A DNA stretch of 64,000 nucleotides, taken from positions 1-64,000 of the forward strand of contig NZ_BTFW01000003.1 of assembly GCF_033242265.1 (NCBI RefSeq). Direction: 5' to 3'. Position numbers and translations under genes: made by a program. The stretch comes from Novosphingobium sp. IK01. Its GTDB lineage: Bacteria > Pseudomonadota > Alphaproteobacteria > Sphingomonadales > Sphingomonadaceae. Shown piece after piece: positions 9,501 through 16,512 of this stretch. Each line of letters opens with the position of its first letter. The first letter of the stretch is position 1. The notes beneath the pieces were generated by a model. The model had not been told where the DNA came from. It did not search any database and saw only the letters and a list, made by a program, of their open reading frames with translations.

Positions 9501-9738
9501 GCCGGTCGGGCAGGGCGATGCCGTCGATATCGGCTTCGAAAGTGAACGGATTGAAGCGGATTTCGCCAAGCGAGAGGGTCTTGTGCAGGTTGTCCTTCAC
9601 CCACTGCGTACCCTGTGTCCGCACGAGGTGGGGCACGAGATAGAACCCGGCCAGCGCATAGGCGCCCACCAGCAGGACCAGCGTGGCCAGAGCCCAGACA
9701 AGCTTGTTCAGCACAGGCTTGGAACGAAAAACCGCCAT
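6598..9738 (-). CDS. DUF748 (AsmA-like) envelope protein
   Basis: About 1046 residues with one N-terminal membrane anchor (LVWALATLVLLVGAYALAGFYLV) followed by a very long periplasmic region typical of DUF748: 'LHKTLSLGEIRFNPFTFEAD' near the start, repeated beta-rich 'GSLTIDRPSL' and 'RFALAGIDYAPGS' segments, and a Pro/Ala-rich linker near the middle. The C-terminal ERVFMATDLAVSDGQGTSRVELKLE suits an OmpA-like or terminal beta segment. Proteins of this group are linked to outer-membrane lipid transport or assembly, but the role of this member is unknown. The start at 9738 is preceded by GGGAC; 9756 is an alternative. Confidence 0.8.
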   Translation of the reverse strand: MAVFRSKPVLNKLVWALATLVLLVGAYALAGFYLVPHLVRTQGTQWVKDNLHKTLSLGEIRFNPFTFEADIDGIALPDRPSAHKAAPMVAIRHFHLAFSVRSLFGPAYRLRELRIDRPEVNAVLRPDGTLNLADLVPPASPDSNGPAPAFRIDRLTINQGRAGFVDLGLANHPEQVLAPLTFTLNDFETARGKGGAFTLHARSDNDEELAWKGTVSLAPLGSRGTLAITRLQARTVQDFLGGYLPLTLKGGAASFRGAYALTYAKGAVRLSAQVPDVTFEKIAFAGKPTLFNGLVTIDRARTAIPALEYRSANPGGAMGFQATVPGLNLSGIGIAPPSGSPIRLPEVDVADARFDYAAHSLQVGSLTIDRPSLALRREASGAIDLMRMMPRASAPADPQAPAWNVELGSARVSEARIGFEDRTVSPAARYEVAPATLTASTLGTDLARPITLAFNARLSAPGKGQAASIGGEGAYVPASGQVDMAVKLGNLTLALIRPYLPHLDGLDLRSVTLGGAGRVKLTTAQMENARFQGDASIDDLSVVETATNNPFVAWRRFALAGIDYAPGSVTVARGHLVGPLGRVEILPDGVFNFTALSTGDKSAQTVAQPGQTAPSGQPAPAPAAAKVAIAAPAASTTAAPAFRVKMNRLDVEGGTMGFADYSIQPNFEVQVDNLHGSLGNISNAPGAVAQIDLGGYVGDRFSPATIKGSMDPFGYDRQTDMHASFRNIELPVLNPYSGRYAGYAIARGKLTAEFAYRIENRALDAQHHVVIDQLKWGSATQSKDKVPLPVRLATSLLKDKNGVIKLDVPVTGSLDDPKFRIGPIIWQIIGNVIEKAITAPFRLLGSIFSGAEKARYVDFALGSADLPEGAGAALSSLSKALQDREDLRLVIPAGMGTKADAIAMADKRINAALMAKEAKSGAAADVATLKPNDLLDRLRTLYRVKLGKKPVPPAFDKTAPAPDGAAKGPSEGERRKLAEIDWLRTALRQAWLPSDAELAKLGAARATAVRDALLTGSTIAPERVFMATDLAVSDGQGTSRVELKLE

Positions 9739-10040
9739 AATGTCCCGCGTCTCCATCGTTCGCGCGCTTTTCTGCACATCGGCGCGCTTCCACAAGGACC
9801 GTGGAAGGACAAGCCATCAGGGTTGCGGCTTTGATGCGTCAGGTAATCTGCGGGGCGATACCTTTCCCTATCTGGCGGGTCCAGTGCTTTTGAAGGGCTT
9901 GCTTTACAATCATTTACAAAGCCTGCTTGTGCCATTTCCGGCGGGAATCGGCCCATTTCCGCTGGTCGGGAGCGCTGTGAAGGCAGTCCTTGCCCCATCG
10001 GTGCGGCATGGACCGGATATTCACCCCCAAAAAAAACAGG
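9739..10040. other. Non-coding stretch between the DUF748 gene and the origin
   Basis: No convincing gene. It contains a short AT-rich patch with two TTTACAA units (9902-9918) and a CCATTTCCG direct repeat (9932 and 9952). It probably belongs to the origin-proximal non-coding region. Confidence 0.3.
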
Positions 10041-10227
10041 AAAGGCCGCAGGCCCTTTTAGGGAGTTAAGTTCTAATTAAAGAGTTAGCCCTTGTGGACA
10101 AGCATCGTGACTCGGCGGAAATGCGGCGGTTTGCACGGGTACGGTGTTCCCCAAACCCCGAGAGTCCGTTCCTGAAACCCCGTGACCGGCGTTCCTGAAA
10201 CCCCGCCCCTGCGTTCCTGAAGACCCG
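10041..10227. other. Candidate replication origin (oriV)
   Basis: An AT-rich run (TTTTAGGGAGTTAAG, then TTCTAATTAAAGAG) near 10057-10085 is followed by a DnaA-box match on the minus strand at 10101-10093 (TTGTCCACA) and then four iterons. AT-rich unwinding region, DnaA box and iterons beside the initiator gene is the classic layout of an iteron plasmid origin. Its function is inferred from layout. Confidence 0.6.
10146..10227 (+). repeat. Four direct iterons, consensus GTTCCTGAAACCCCG
   Basis: Units start at 10146 (one mismatch), 10168 and 10191 (both exact) and 10213 (two mismatches). The spacing is 22-23 bases, about two helical turns, as expected for cooperative binding of a Rep initiator on one face of the DNA. 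Confidence 0.75.
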
Positions 10228-10480
10228 AATGCGGCTTTTGGCGCGTTCGGCGCGATGCCCTTCTGCAAGCAGGGGCAGGGGGGCAAGGCGGCCGGGAGGG
10301 GCTGGGCCGCCCGATTGGTCCGGGCGGGCAGGCCGGGGGCCGAAGTGTGGGAAATGGGTGGCTTGCGCGGGTGGCTCTGGCCGATTTCCGGGGCGTTCGG
10401 GACAGGCTGGTGCGTTTTGCGGAGGGACGCGGCGCCCGGCATGCGCTGCTGTCGCGCGGCCATGGCGGGCGATGGGCGAT

Positions 10481-10560
10481 GTTCAATCGCACGGGGTTTC
10501 AGGAACACGAAAAGCATCCGGTTTGGTGCAACGCGCGATTGAACTCGGGGTTTCAGGAAC
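10481..10560 (-). repeat. Two inverted iterons inside a GTTCAATCGC inverted repeat
   Basis: The iteron sequence recurs in the opposite orientation at 10492-10506 and 10546-10560. A perfect 10-base inverted repeat, GTTCAATCGC (10481-10490) and GCGATTGAAC (10535-10544), brackets the first of them. The block lies just beyond the 3' end of repA. It may be a second Rep-binding cluster for copy control or handcuffing; this is inference. Confidence 0.6.
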
Positions 10561-10578
10561 GCCGCGTGTGCTGCTTTC

Positions 10579-11724
10579 TCAACTCGCGGCGGTCTGGCGG
10601 GCGCAGAAGGTGGCGAAGATCTGTTCGATGTTGAGCGCATCGGCCGGGATCTGGCGCTTGGCGAGGAAGTGCCGGAAGTCGGCCCCGACAAGGCCCAGAT
10701 CGCGCTGGGGGTGTGGCAGGTTGGCCCGCGCGAGTGCCCCGAAGGCGGTGTAGCCGATATGGCCGGAATCGGGGAAGGCCACCCGATCCGGCCCGGCGGA
10801 GGTGGGCCCGGCGGGGGGAGGGGATGCGGCAGGTTTGCGGCGGCCAGAAGGGGCAGGGGCAGGAAAGGGAGCCGGGGCGGCCTCTTCGGCGGGCACCGGT
10901 TGCGCGCGGCGGGTCATCCGCAGCGAGGGTTCGCGGCCTTCGTGGGGGATCACTTCGAGCCCATAGCCGGGCAGGACATTTTCGCGCGCCAGCTTCTGGA
11001 TCTCGAACTTGAAACGGCGATAGGGGGATTCCGAGCCCGACTTTTCATACAGCGTGGGCATCGAGATGGTGAAGCCCTGTGCGCCATTGCCCCCGGCGTG
11101 CTTGCGCGCGACGCGGTAGAGCCAGCGCGAGAGGCCGCCGGAGATGTCGAAATAATCGGGGTCGATGGCCAGCACGCCGCCGTCCATCAGCACGCTGTCG
11201 TAGAACCACTTGGCCAGCGTGATCCGCATGCCGCGGATGCGGCCCTTGGCGTCGATGACCTGGGTAAAGCTGTCGAGCCACGAGAACGTCGTTTCGCGGC
11301 GGCCCACGCTGTGCAGGTTGGTGCGCACGGTCGTCGATTGCAAGCGGGCGAGGGCATTGGCCAGGTTCTGGTATTCGCCGCCGCCGGTGTCGCGCCGCAA
11401 GACCTTGAGCATGTCGTAGGGGACGACCGCGAGGGTCTGGGGAATGTCGTTGACCCCGCGCCGCTTGTATTCGACCAGCATCGAGGCGCAGTAGATCAGC
11501 ACGTCGAGATCGTAGATCGTGGCGATCCCATATTCCGGGTTGCCGGTGACATGGACCGAGACTTTGCCGTCCGGGCTGACATAGTCGATCGGCTTGGTCC
11601 GCTTGCGCTTGTGGAGCGAGAAAAACGGGCGCTCCATCGTGTCGCGCTGGTCCCGCAAGGGCAGCGTGGCAATTTGCGGCAGGAACAGGTCCTGATCGAT
11701 GGTGATCTCGCGGGGCTTGCTCAT
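10579..11724 (-). CDS. repA: RPA-family plasmid replication initiator RepA
   Basis: About 381 residues. The N-terminal two-thirds (DYVSPDGKVSVHVTGNPEYG, IATIYDLDVLIYCASMLVEY, then TTFSWLDSFTQVIDAKGRI and a winged-helix region with SRWLYRVARKHAGGN) matches the replication initiator A (RPA) family of alphaproteobacterial plasmids. A Pro/Ala linker leads to a C-terminal helical domain (GADFRHFLAKRQIPADALNI). It should bind the neighbouring iterons. The ATG at 11724 was preferred because a palindrome sits between it and the alternative start at 11766. It is the last gene of a parA-parB-repA series. Confidence 0.88.
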   Translation of the reverse strand: MSKPREITIDQDLFLPQIATLPLRDQRDTMERPFFSLHKRKRTKPIDYVSPDGKVSVHVTGNPEYGIATIYDLDVLIYCASMLVEYKRRGVNDIPQTLAVVPYDMLKVLRRDTGGGEYQNLANALARLQSTTVRTNLHSVGRRETTFSWLDSFTQVIDAKGRIRGMRITLAKWFYDSVLMDGGVLAIDPDYFDISGGLSRWLYRVARKHAGGNGAQGFTISMPTLYEKSGSESPYRRFKFEIQKLARENVLPGYGLEVIPHEGREPSLRMTRRAQPVPAEEAAPAPFPAPAPSGRRKPAASPPPAGPTSAGPDRVAFPDSGHIGYTAFGALARANLPHPQRDLGLVGADFRHFLAKRQIPADALNIEQIFATFCARQTAAS

Positions 11725-11743
11725 GATGGACTGACGGACCGAA

Positions 11744-11759
11744 TTACCAAGGTTGGTAA
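11744..11759. promoter_or_regulatory. TTACCAA-GG-TTGGTAA palindrome upstream of repA
   Basis: Seven-base perfect arms around a GG centre, 20 bases ahead of the preferred repA start and next to an AT-rich stretch with repeated TTGAA/TTCAA units (11766-11792). A site for repA autoregulation or ParB binding is plausible. Confidence 0.45.
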
Positions 11760-11792
11760 AATGCATTCAAGTTATTGAAAATATTGAAAAAT

Positions 11793-12887
11793 TCACATGT
11801 TTTTGGCGAATTTCGCGGCCATGATGGCCGGGCGCAAGGCCTCCAGAATCGTCTCCACGTCGAGCGGCGAGGCCGGGTTGATGGTGAGCGTCAGCCCGCT
11901 TTTCGCGCTGTTCTTCACGATCTGGCCCAAAGGCTCGCCACTGTTGGTGAACAGTGTGGCCCCGCCCTTGTCGGCCTTCTTGCGGGGCGCGGCAGGGGCG
12001 CTGCCTTTGGCGGCGCGGATCAGCCGGTCGCAGACTTTGGCCGCCTCGATCGGCTTGTCGCCATTGGCGCGCAAGGCGGCCTGCTCGCGGGCGATGGCCT
12101 CGGCCTCGGCCTCGATCCGGGCCTGTTCGAGATCGCCCTTGGCATGGGGGGCGAGGCGGTTGGCGTGGACCGCCTTGACCGCCGCTTTCGACGGGAACGC
12201 GGCAATCACCGTGTCCGACAATTCGCCCAGACGCAGGAAATTGTAGAGCGTGGTCTGCGGCATGGCGAGGCGCTGGGCCATGCGCGCGCGCACGCCCCCG
12301 TAATAGGCCTCGACCGCGTGGAGATAGTTGCGCGCGCGTTCGAGGTCGGTCACGTCCTCGCGCTCGCGGTTCTCGATGTCGGCAAGGCGGAAGGCGCCTT
12401 CGTCGTCGAGGGTTTCGATCCGCGCGATCAGTTCGATCTGCGAATGGTGGTTGGCATGCAGCCACGAGACCGACCAGTGCCGCCGCGTGCCCACGATCAG
12501 TTCGTAGGGCGCCGGGCCATCGGGCGTGCGGCGCACGACGACCGCTTCGCGGTTGCGGCCTTCTTCCTGGATCGAGGCGATCAGGCTTTCGCAGCGCTCG
12601 AACGTGAGGTCGGCATAGTCGCGCGCATTGCCCGGCCAGATCGTGCATTCGGACGGGGCAAGGCGGATCGTCGGGCGCTTGACGGTGCGGCTGACCTCGC
12701 CCAGCGACTGCGCGCGGCGGGCGAGGAACGAGGGGTGCGTGGGCGCGCTGTCCTCGTCGAGGGGCGCGGTCTGGGGCGCGGCTTCGGGGCTTTCGGGCGG
12801 GAGCGCGTCGGGCGTGGCCGGGCTGCCGAGGCTTTCGATGGCATCGGCCAGCAGGCTGCGGCGCTTGCCTTTGGGGGGAGGGGCCAT
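11793..12887 (-). CDS. parB: ParB-family partition protein
   Basis: About 364 residues with a ParB N-terminal nuclease-like domain (RLAPSECTIWPGNARDYADL, SLIASIQEEGRNREAVVVRR, YELIVGTRRHWSV) and a central helix-turn-helix (MAQRLAMPQTTLYNFLRLGEL). The C-terminus (SGLTLTINPASPLDVETILE, ALRPAIMAA) is probably the dimerisation region. The ATG at 12887 is two bases after the parA stop, so it is co-translated with parA; the longer frame to 12944 overlaps parA. It should load onto parS sites near oriV and segregate the replicon with ParA. Confidence 0.9.
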   Translation of the reverse strand: MAPPPKGKRRSLLADAIESLGSPATPDALPPESPEAAPQTAPLDEDSAPTHPSFLARRAQSLGEVSRTVKRPTIRLAPSECTIWPGNARDYADLTFERCESLIASIQEEGRNREAVVVRRTPDGPAPYELIVGTRRHWSVSWLHANHHSQIELIARIETLDDEGAFRLADIENREREDVTDLERARNYLHAVEAYYGGVRARMAQRLAMPQTTLYNFLRLGELSDTVIAAFPSKAAVKAVHANRLAPHAKGDLEQARIEAEAEAIAREQAALRANGDKPIEAAKVCDRLIRAAKGSAPAAPRKKADKGGATLFTNSGEPLGQIVKNSAKSGLTLTINPASPLDVETILEALRPAIMAAKFAKNM

Positions 12888-12889
12888 GG

Positions 12890-14086
12890 TCAGAGCGCCT
12901 CCGTCAGCTTGTCGGTGCCGATCTGGGCGAGGCGCGAGGGCCACTGCTTGCAGATCTCGCGCTCGACTTCGGCAAACACGGTGTTGAGGTTGTCGCGGCA
13001 GCGGGTGAAGGTCTGGTGCGAGCCATAGGGCTTGTTGACCTCGTAGATCGAGGACATCAGCACGCCGGCGTTCTTGATCTCTTCGGACAGCAGGATCGGG
13101 GTCTTGATCATCTGCCCGGCATAGGTCTTTTCCATCACCTGGAACATTTGCGCTTCGTTGGTCCGGTTGGGCTGGAACATCGTGCAGACCACGCGGATAA
13201 AGCCATAGTCGATGGTGGGATCGAACTTGCTGATCAGTTCGAGCGCCTCGCGGCAGGTCTGCATGAAGTGGATGGTCGAGAGGTAATCGAGCTGGCGGGC
13301 GGGCACCGGGATCAGCAGCCCGTCGGCTGCCGTCAGCGTATTGACGCCGAGGAAGCCCATGGCGGGCGGCGGATCGAGGATGATCACGTCGTAATCCCCG
13401 CGCACTTCCTCAAGGCCAAAGCGCAACTTGCGGAAGGCGTCGGCAATCGCGCTCGGCCCGTCCTCGATCGTCGCGGTCAGTTCCCACTCGGTATCCTGAA
13501 GGCCGAGGTTGGCCGGGCAGATGTCGATATTGGGCCAGGCGGTGTGGCGGATGGTCTTGGCGAAGCTGTCGGCGTCGTCCATCTGGGGCGACAGGAAATT
13601 GGAGAGCGTGTGCGTCTCGTCGATCAGTTCCTCAAGGTTGATGTCGAACATGACCGACATCGAGGCCTGCGGATCGCAATCGACCACCAGCACGCGATAG
13701 CCGCGCAGGCCGAGGTAATCGGCCAGATGCTTGGCGGTGGTCGACTTGCTGACCCCGCCCTTGAAGTTCTGGACCGCGACGACGACCGCGCGTTCGTCGT
13801 CGGCCTTGCCGGGGCGAATGCCCAGCGCCTCGCGAATCGCGATCATGTCGGCCACGGTATAGAACCGCCGCCCGTTGGACGCGACCTTGGGGGCGGGCAG
13901 GCGCCCGCGCGCCTCGGCTTTGGCCAGCCCTTCGGGCGTGCGGTCGAGATAAGCGGCGGCCACGGCGGCAGACAGCGTGATATTGAGCGTCTTGCGCTCG
14001 GACGGATCAATGGCCGCGCGGCGCAGCACGCTCTTGGCGTTTTCGCAGGCCACGATCATGGCGTCGAGAGTCTGGGCAGAAAGCAT
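12890..14086 (-). CDS. parA: ParA-family partition ATPase
   Basis: About 398 residues. An N-terminal MerR-like DNA-binding region (AAAYLDRTPEGLAKAEARGR, LPAPKVASNGRRFYTVADM) precedes the ATPase with a deviant Walker A KGGVSKSTT, then VVDCDPQAS and DVIILDPPPAMGFL. This is a type Ia (P1/F-like) ParA that probably also represses its own promoter. The ATG at 14086 is used; a TTG at 14095 sits closer to a GGGAG sequence and is possible. It leads the parA-parB-repA series. Confidence 0.92.
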   Translation of the reverse strand: MLSAQTLDAMIVACENAKSVLRRAAIDPSERKTLNITLSAAVAAAYLDRTPEGLAKAEARGRLPAPKVASNGRRFYTVADMIAIREALGIRPGKADDERAVVVAVQNFKGGVSKSTTAKHLADYLGLRGYRVLVVDCDPQASMSVMFDINLEELIDETHTLSNFLSPQMDDADSFAKTIRHTAWPNIDICPANLGLQDTEWELTATIEDGPSAIADAFRKLRFGLEEVRGDYDVIILDPPPAMGFLGVNTLTAADGLLIPVPARQLDYLSTIHFMQTCREALELISKFDPTIDYGFIRVVCTMFQPNRTNEAQMFQVMEKTYAGQMIKTPILLSEEIKNAGVLMSSIYEVNKPYGSHQTFTRCRDNLNTVFAEVEREICKQWPSRLAQIGTDKLTEAL

Positions 14087-14183
14087 GTCCGGCAAAAGGC
14101 TCCCGATCAGGCACAGTTCGTGGTTTTTGCGCCATAACGGCTAACATACCCGGACAAGGGGCGCAATTCCCCCTCTATCGGCA

Positions 14184-14196
14184 AAACCGGCGGTTT
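14184..14196. promoter_or_regulatory. AAACCG-G-CGGTTT palindrome upstream of parA
   Basis: A 13-base perfect palindrome 98 bases ahead of the parA start. TGTCCG/CGGACA hexamers recur nearby at about 14087, 14151, 14211 and 14218. These are candidates for ParA operator or parS elements; none can be assigned by sight. Confidence 0.35.
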
Positions 14197-14202
14197 GCGT
14201 GC

Positions 14203-14225
14203 AAAAAGGGCGGACACTGTCCGCC
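14203..14225 (-). terminator. Rho-independent terminator downstream of the phospholipase gene
   Basis: On the minus strand the stem GGCGGA/TCCGCC with loop CAGTG is followed by CTTTTTG. It lies 21 bases after the phospholipase stop and separates that gene from parA. Confidence 0.65.
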
Positions 14226-14245
14226 ATATGGGCGCAAGGCCTGCC

Positions 14246-15565
14246 CTACCGGACCAGCGCCAGACCGATACGCACGCGCGAGGTATAGCGGTTGTAGTCG
14301 AGCAGGTTCTCGCCATAGCCGGTGAAGGTTTGCAGATAGAGGTAGAAGTCCGGCCCGCCGCCCAGCAGGCGGGGGAGGGGATAGGACACGTCGGCGTTGA
14401 ACGCGCCCTTGCCCGTGGCGAAGTTGAGCCGCGCCGTGGTCGACAGGCGCAGGCCGTCGTCCTTGCCGATTTCCCAGAACAGCCCGGCATTGCCGCGATA
14501 GCGGATGATGTCCGGGTTGTCGGACTTGTCGCCGATATAGACCGAGACGCGCGGCGAGACGGTCATCCGGTAGCCGCTGCCCAGGGGAATCGCGGCCATG
14601 GGCGCCAGATAGAAGCTGTTGATGCTGCGCGAGGCGGTGCCGTCGCGGCCATTCGATTCGTGGCGCAGGCCAACCTGCCCGCCCAGCGCGATGCCGTTGT
14701 TCAGCACGAACGAGGGCGTGATATAGATCAGCTCGGGCTGGAAATCGATGTTGTGGAACGGCGAGGACGCGGCGCTCAAGTCCCACAACATCCGCTGGGT
14801 ATAGGCAAAATGCAGGCCCTGGCGCCAGTCGGCAGGGCCCTTGCCCACCGCGCTCGATCCGAACAGCTTGTACTTGAAGCTGATCTGCAAGCGCGCATCG
14901 GTGCCCGGACCATAGACCGCATAGATCGGCTGATAGACGGACAGATTGTCGAGAAAGGCATTGCCGACCCTCTCGTCGGTGGGCGGCGGCGCGGGCTGCC
15001 GGGCCGGTTCGGAGACGGGCAGCACATCGGTTGAGGGGGCGGGGGCGGCAGCTTGCGCAAGGGCCGTGGTTTGCTCCGGGAGGGGGGGCTCGTTCCCGGC
15101 CAACCGGGTGGGCGGCGCCACCGGCAGGGCGGCCGGCGCTTCGATCAGCACCGTCTGCGTGGACCAGGCCGGGATGGTGAGCATGGCCCCAACCTTGGCC
15201 TCATGCCCCGAGAGGCGATAGCGCGCGGCGGCAAACTGGTGCGCGGCGATGGCCAGCGTGGAGCCTGCGGTATCGGCCCGCACGAGCATGACGGTATGGG
15301 GCCCGTCGCTGTCGGCGACGCGCGCTTCGATCCGGTCGGGCAGGATGATGCTGTCGGCCTGCTCGCCGGTGTTGAGCAGGCGCAGGTCGACGATGACGCT
15401 GTCGCGCCCGGTTTCGCTGCGGGCGGCGCCATCGTCTTCCGTCTGCCGCAAGGCCCCTCCGACGAGCACTTCGATATGCGAGGCGGCCATCGCGGTGCCG
15501 GGCATGGCCGCCAGGGCGAGCGAAACGAACCCGGTGGCACGGGTCTTGAGGGAAAAGAATACCAT
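14246..15565 (-). CDS. pldA: Outer-membrane phospholipase A
   Basis: A 439-residue outer-membrane lipase hydrolysing phospholipid acyl esters. A signal peptide ends near AMPGTAMAAS. The first ~200 residues are a periplasmic extension ending in a Pro/Ala-rich linker, and the C-terminal barrel carries YTQRMLWDLS and the catalytic segment LRHESNGRDGTASRSINSFY. Its His, Ser (+2) and Asn (+14) match the OMPLA H142/S144/N156 spacing. The N-terminal extension is longer than in E. coli PldA. The gene is divergent from the mgtC-like gene and has its own terminator. Confidence 0.88.
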   Translation of the reverse strand: MVFFSLKTRATGFVSLALAAMPGTAMAASHIEVLVGGALRQTEDDGAARSETGRDSVIVDLRLLNTGEQADSIILPDRIEARVADSDGPHTVMLVRADTAGSTLAIAAHQFAAARYRLSGHEAKVGAMLTIPAWSTQTVLIEAPAALPVAPPTRLAGNEPPLPEQTTALAQAAAPAPSTDVLPVSEPARQPAPPPTDERVGNAFLDNLSVYQPIYAVYGPGTDARLQISFKYKLFGSSAVGKGPADWRQGLHFAYTQRMLWDLSAASSPFHNIDFQPELIYITPSFVLNNGIALGGQVGLRHESNGRDGTASRSINSFYLAPMAAIPLGSGYRMTVSPRVSVYIGDKSDNPDIIRYRGNAGLFWEIGKDDGLRLSTTARLNFATGKGAFNADVSYPLPRLLGGGPDFYLYLQTFTGYGENLLDYNRYTSRVRIGLALVR

Positions 15566-15697
15566 GGGGGCATTCTATGCTGTCCTGCGCGCGGGTCTAC
15601 CATCTGGATGGGCAAGTCTGTAGAAAGGCGCGTTTCCGGTGGTCCCTGCCTGCACTTGCGTGTTCACAATTGGCGAGCGGACGGCTACCGGGCGGGC

Positions 15698-16453
15698 ATG
15701 ACGATGCCTGCCCATGCCCTTCCCGATCCCTCGACTGTCGCGGCGCTTTTCGATGTCGATCTGGTGGGATGGCTCACCAGTTTCATCTGTCTTGCCACCG
15801 CCTTCGTGCTGGGGATGCTGATCGGGCTCGAACGGCAATGGCGCCAGCGCACCGCAGGCCTGCGGACCAATGTGCTGGTTGCGGTGGGGGCGGCGGCCTT
15901 TGCCGATCTGGGCTTGCGGATGGCGGGCGCGGACGGGGGAATCCGGGTCATTTCCTCGGTGGTTTCGGGCATCGGCTTTCTGGGGGCCGGGGTCATCATG
16001 AAAGAGGGAACCCACGTGCGCGGGCTCAACACGGCGGCCACCTTGTGGGCCAGCGCGGCGGTCGGCGCCTTTGCCGGTGCGCGCAAGCCCGCCGAGGCCG
16101 TGCTGGTGGCGATCTTCGTGCTGGCGGGCAACACCTTGCTGCGCCCGCTCGTCGATGCCATCAACCGCCGCCCGATAAACCCCGGCGAGACCGAGGCGCT
16201 CTATCGCGTGCATGTGGTGTGCCCGGCGGCAAACGTCTCGCAGGCGCGCGACCTGCTGTTCGAAGTGCTGGGAATGCACCACTATCCCATCCGGGAAATC
16301 GAGACCCTGTCCGACAGGGACGCGCAAGTCGAACTGGCGGCCATTCTCGTGCCCACGACCGCCAACCCGGCAGACATGGACGCGATGACCGCGCAGATCA
16401 CGCGCCATGATACCATCACCAGCGCAACATGGTCGGTCAGCGCCACCAATTGA
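15698..16453 (+). CDS. MgtC/SapB-family membrane protein
   Basis: A 251-residue inner-membrane protein. The N-terminal helical domain has the family signature LGMLIGLERQWRQRTAGLRT, the segment VVSGIGFLGAGVIMKEG and GLNTAATLWASAAVGAFAG. The soluble C-terminal part (YRVHVVCPAANVSQARDLLF) resembles the ACT-like domain of MgtC relatives. MgtC proteins act in Mg2+ limitation and in inhibiting ATP synthase; the role here is not known. The ATG at 15698 is used; an upstream extension overlaps the divergent pldA promoter region and lacks conserved sequence. Confidence 0.85.
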   Translation: MTMPAHALPDPSTVAALFDVDLVGWLTSFICLATAFVLGMLIGLERQWRQRTAGLRTNVLVAVGAAAFADLGLRMAGADGGIRVISSVVSGIGFLGAGVIMKEGTHVRGLNTAATLWASAAVGAFAGARKPAEAVLVAIFVLAGNTLLRPLVDAINRRPINPGETEALYRVHVVCPAANVSQARDLLFEVLGMHHYPIREIETLSDRDAQVELAAILVPTTANPADMDAMTAQITRHDTITSATWSVSATN

Positions 16454-16464
16454 CCGCCCGCCCG

Positions 16465-16499
16465 CCCGGCTGTCAGGGCCCGAAAGGCTGACAGCCGGG
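16465..16499. terminator. Bidirectional hairpin between mgtC-like and metY-like genes
   Basis: Perfect 12-base arms CCCGGCTGTCAG (16465-16476) and CTGACAGCCGGG (16488-16499) with an 11-base loop lie between two convergent genes. There is no strong T run on either side. Confidence 0.5.
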
Positions 16500-16512
16500 C
16501 GGGGCAAGCGTT

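Noticed and set aside
10146..10227. CRISPR array
   Set aside because: Short 15-base repeats at 22-23-base spacing beside repA are iterons, not CRISPR repeats; no cas genes occur in the window.
10669..11778. Long plus-strand frame over repA
   Set aside because: Shadow of repA; Gly/Arg/Val-rich with no family signature.
13016..14137. Long plus-strand frame over parA
   Set aside because: Antisense shadow of parA; the parA Walker motifs are unambiguous.
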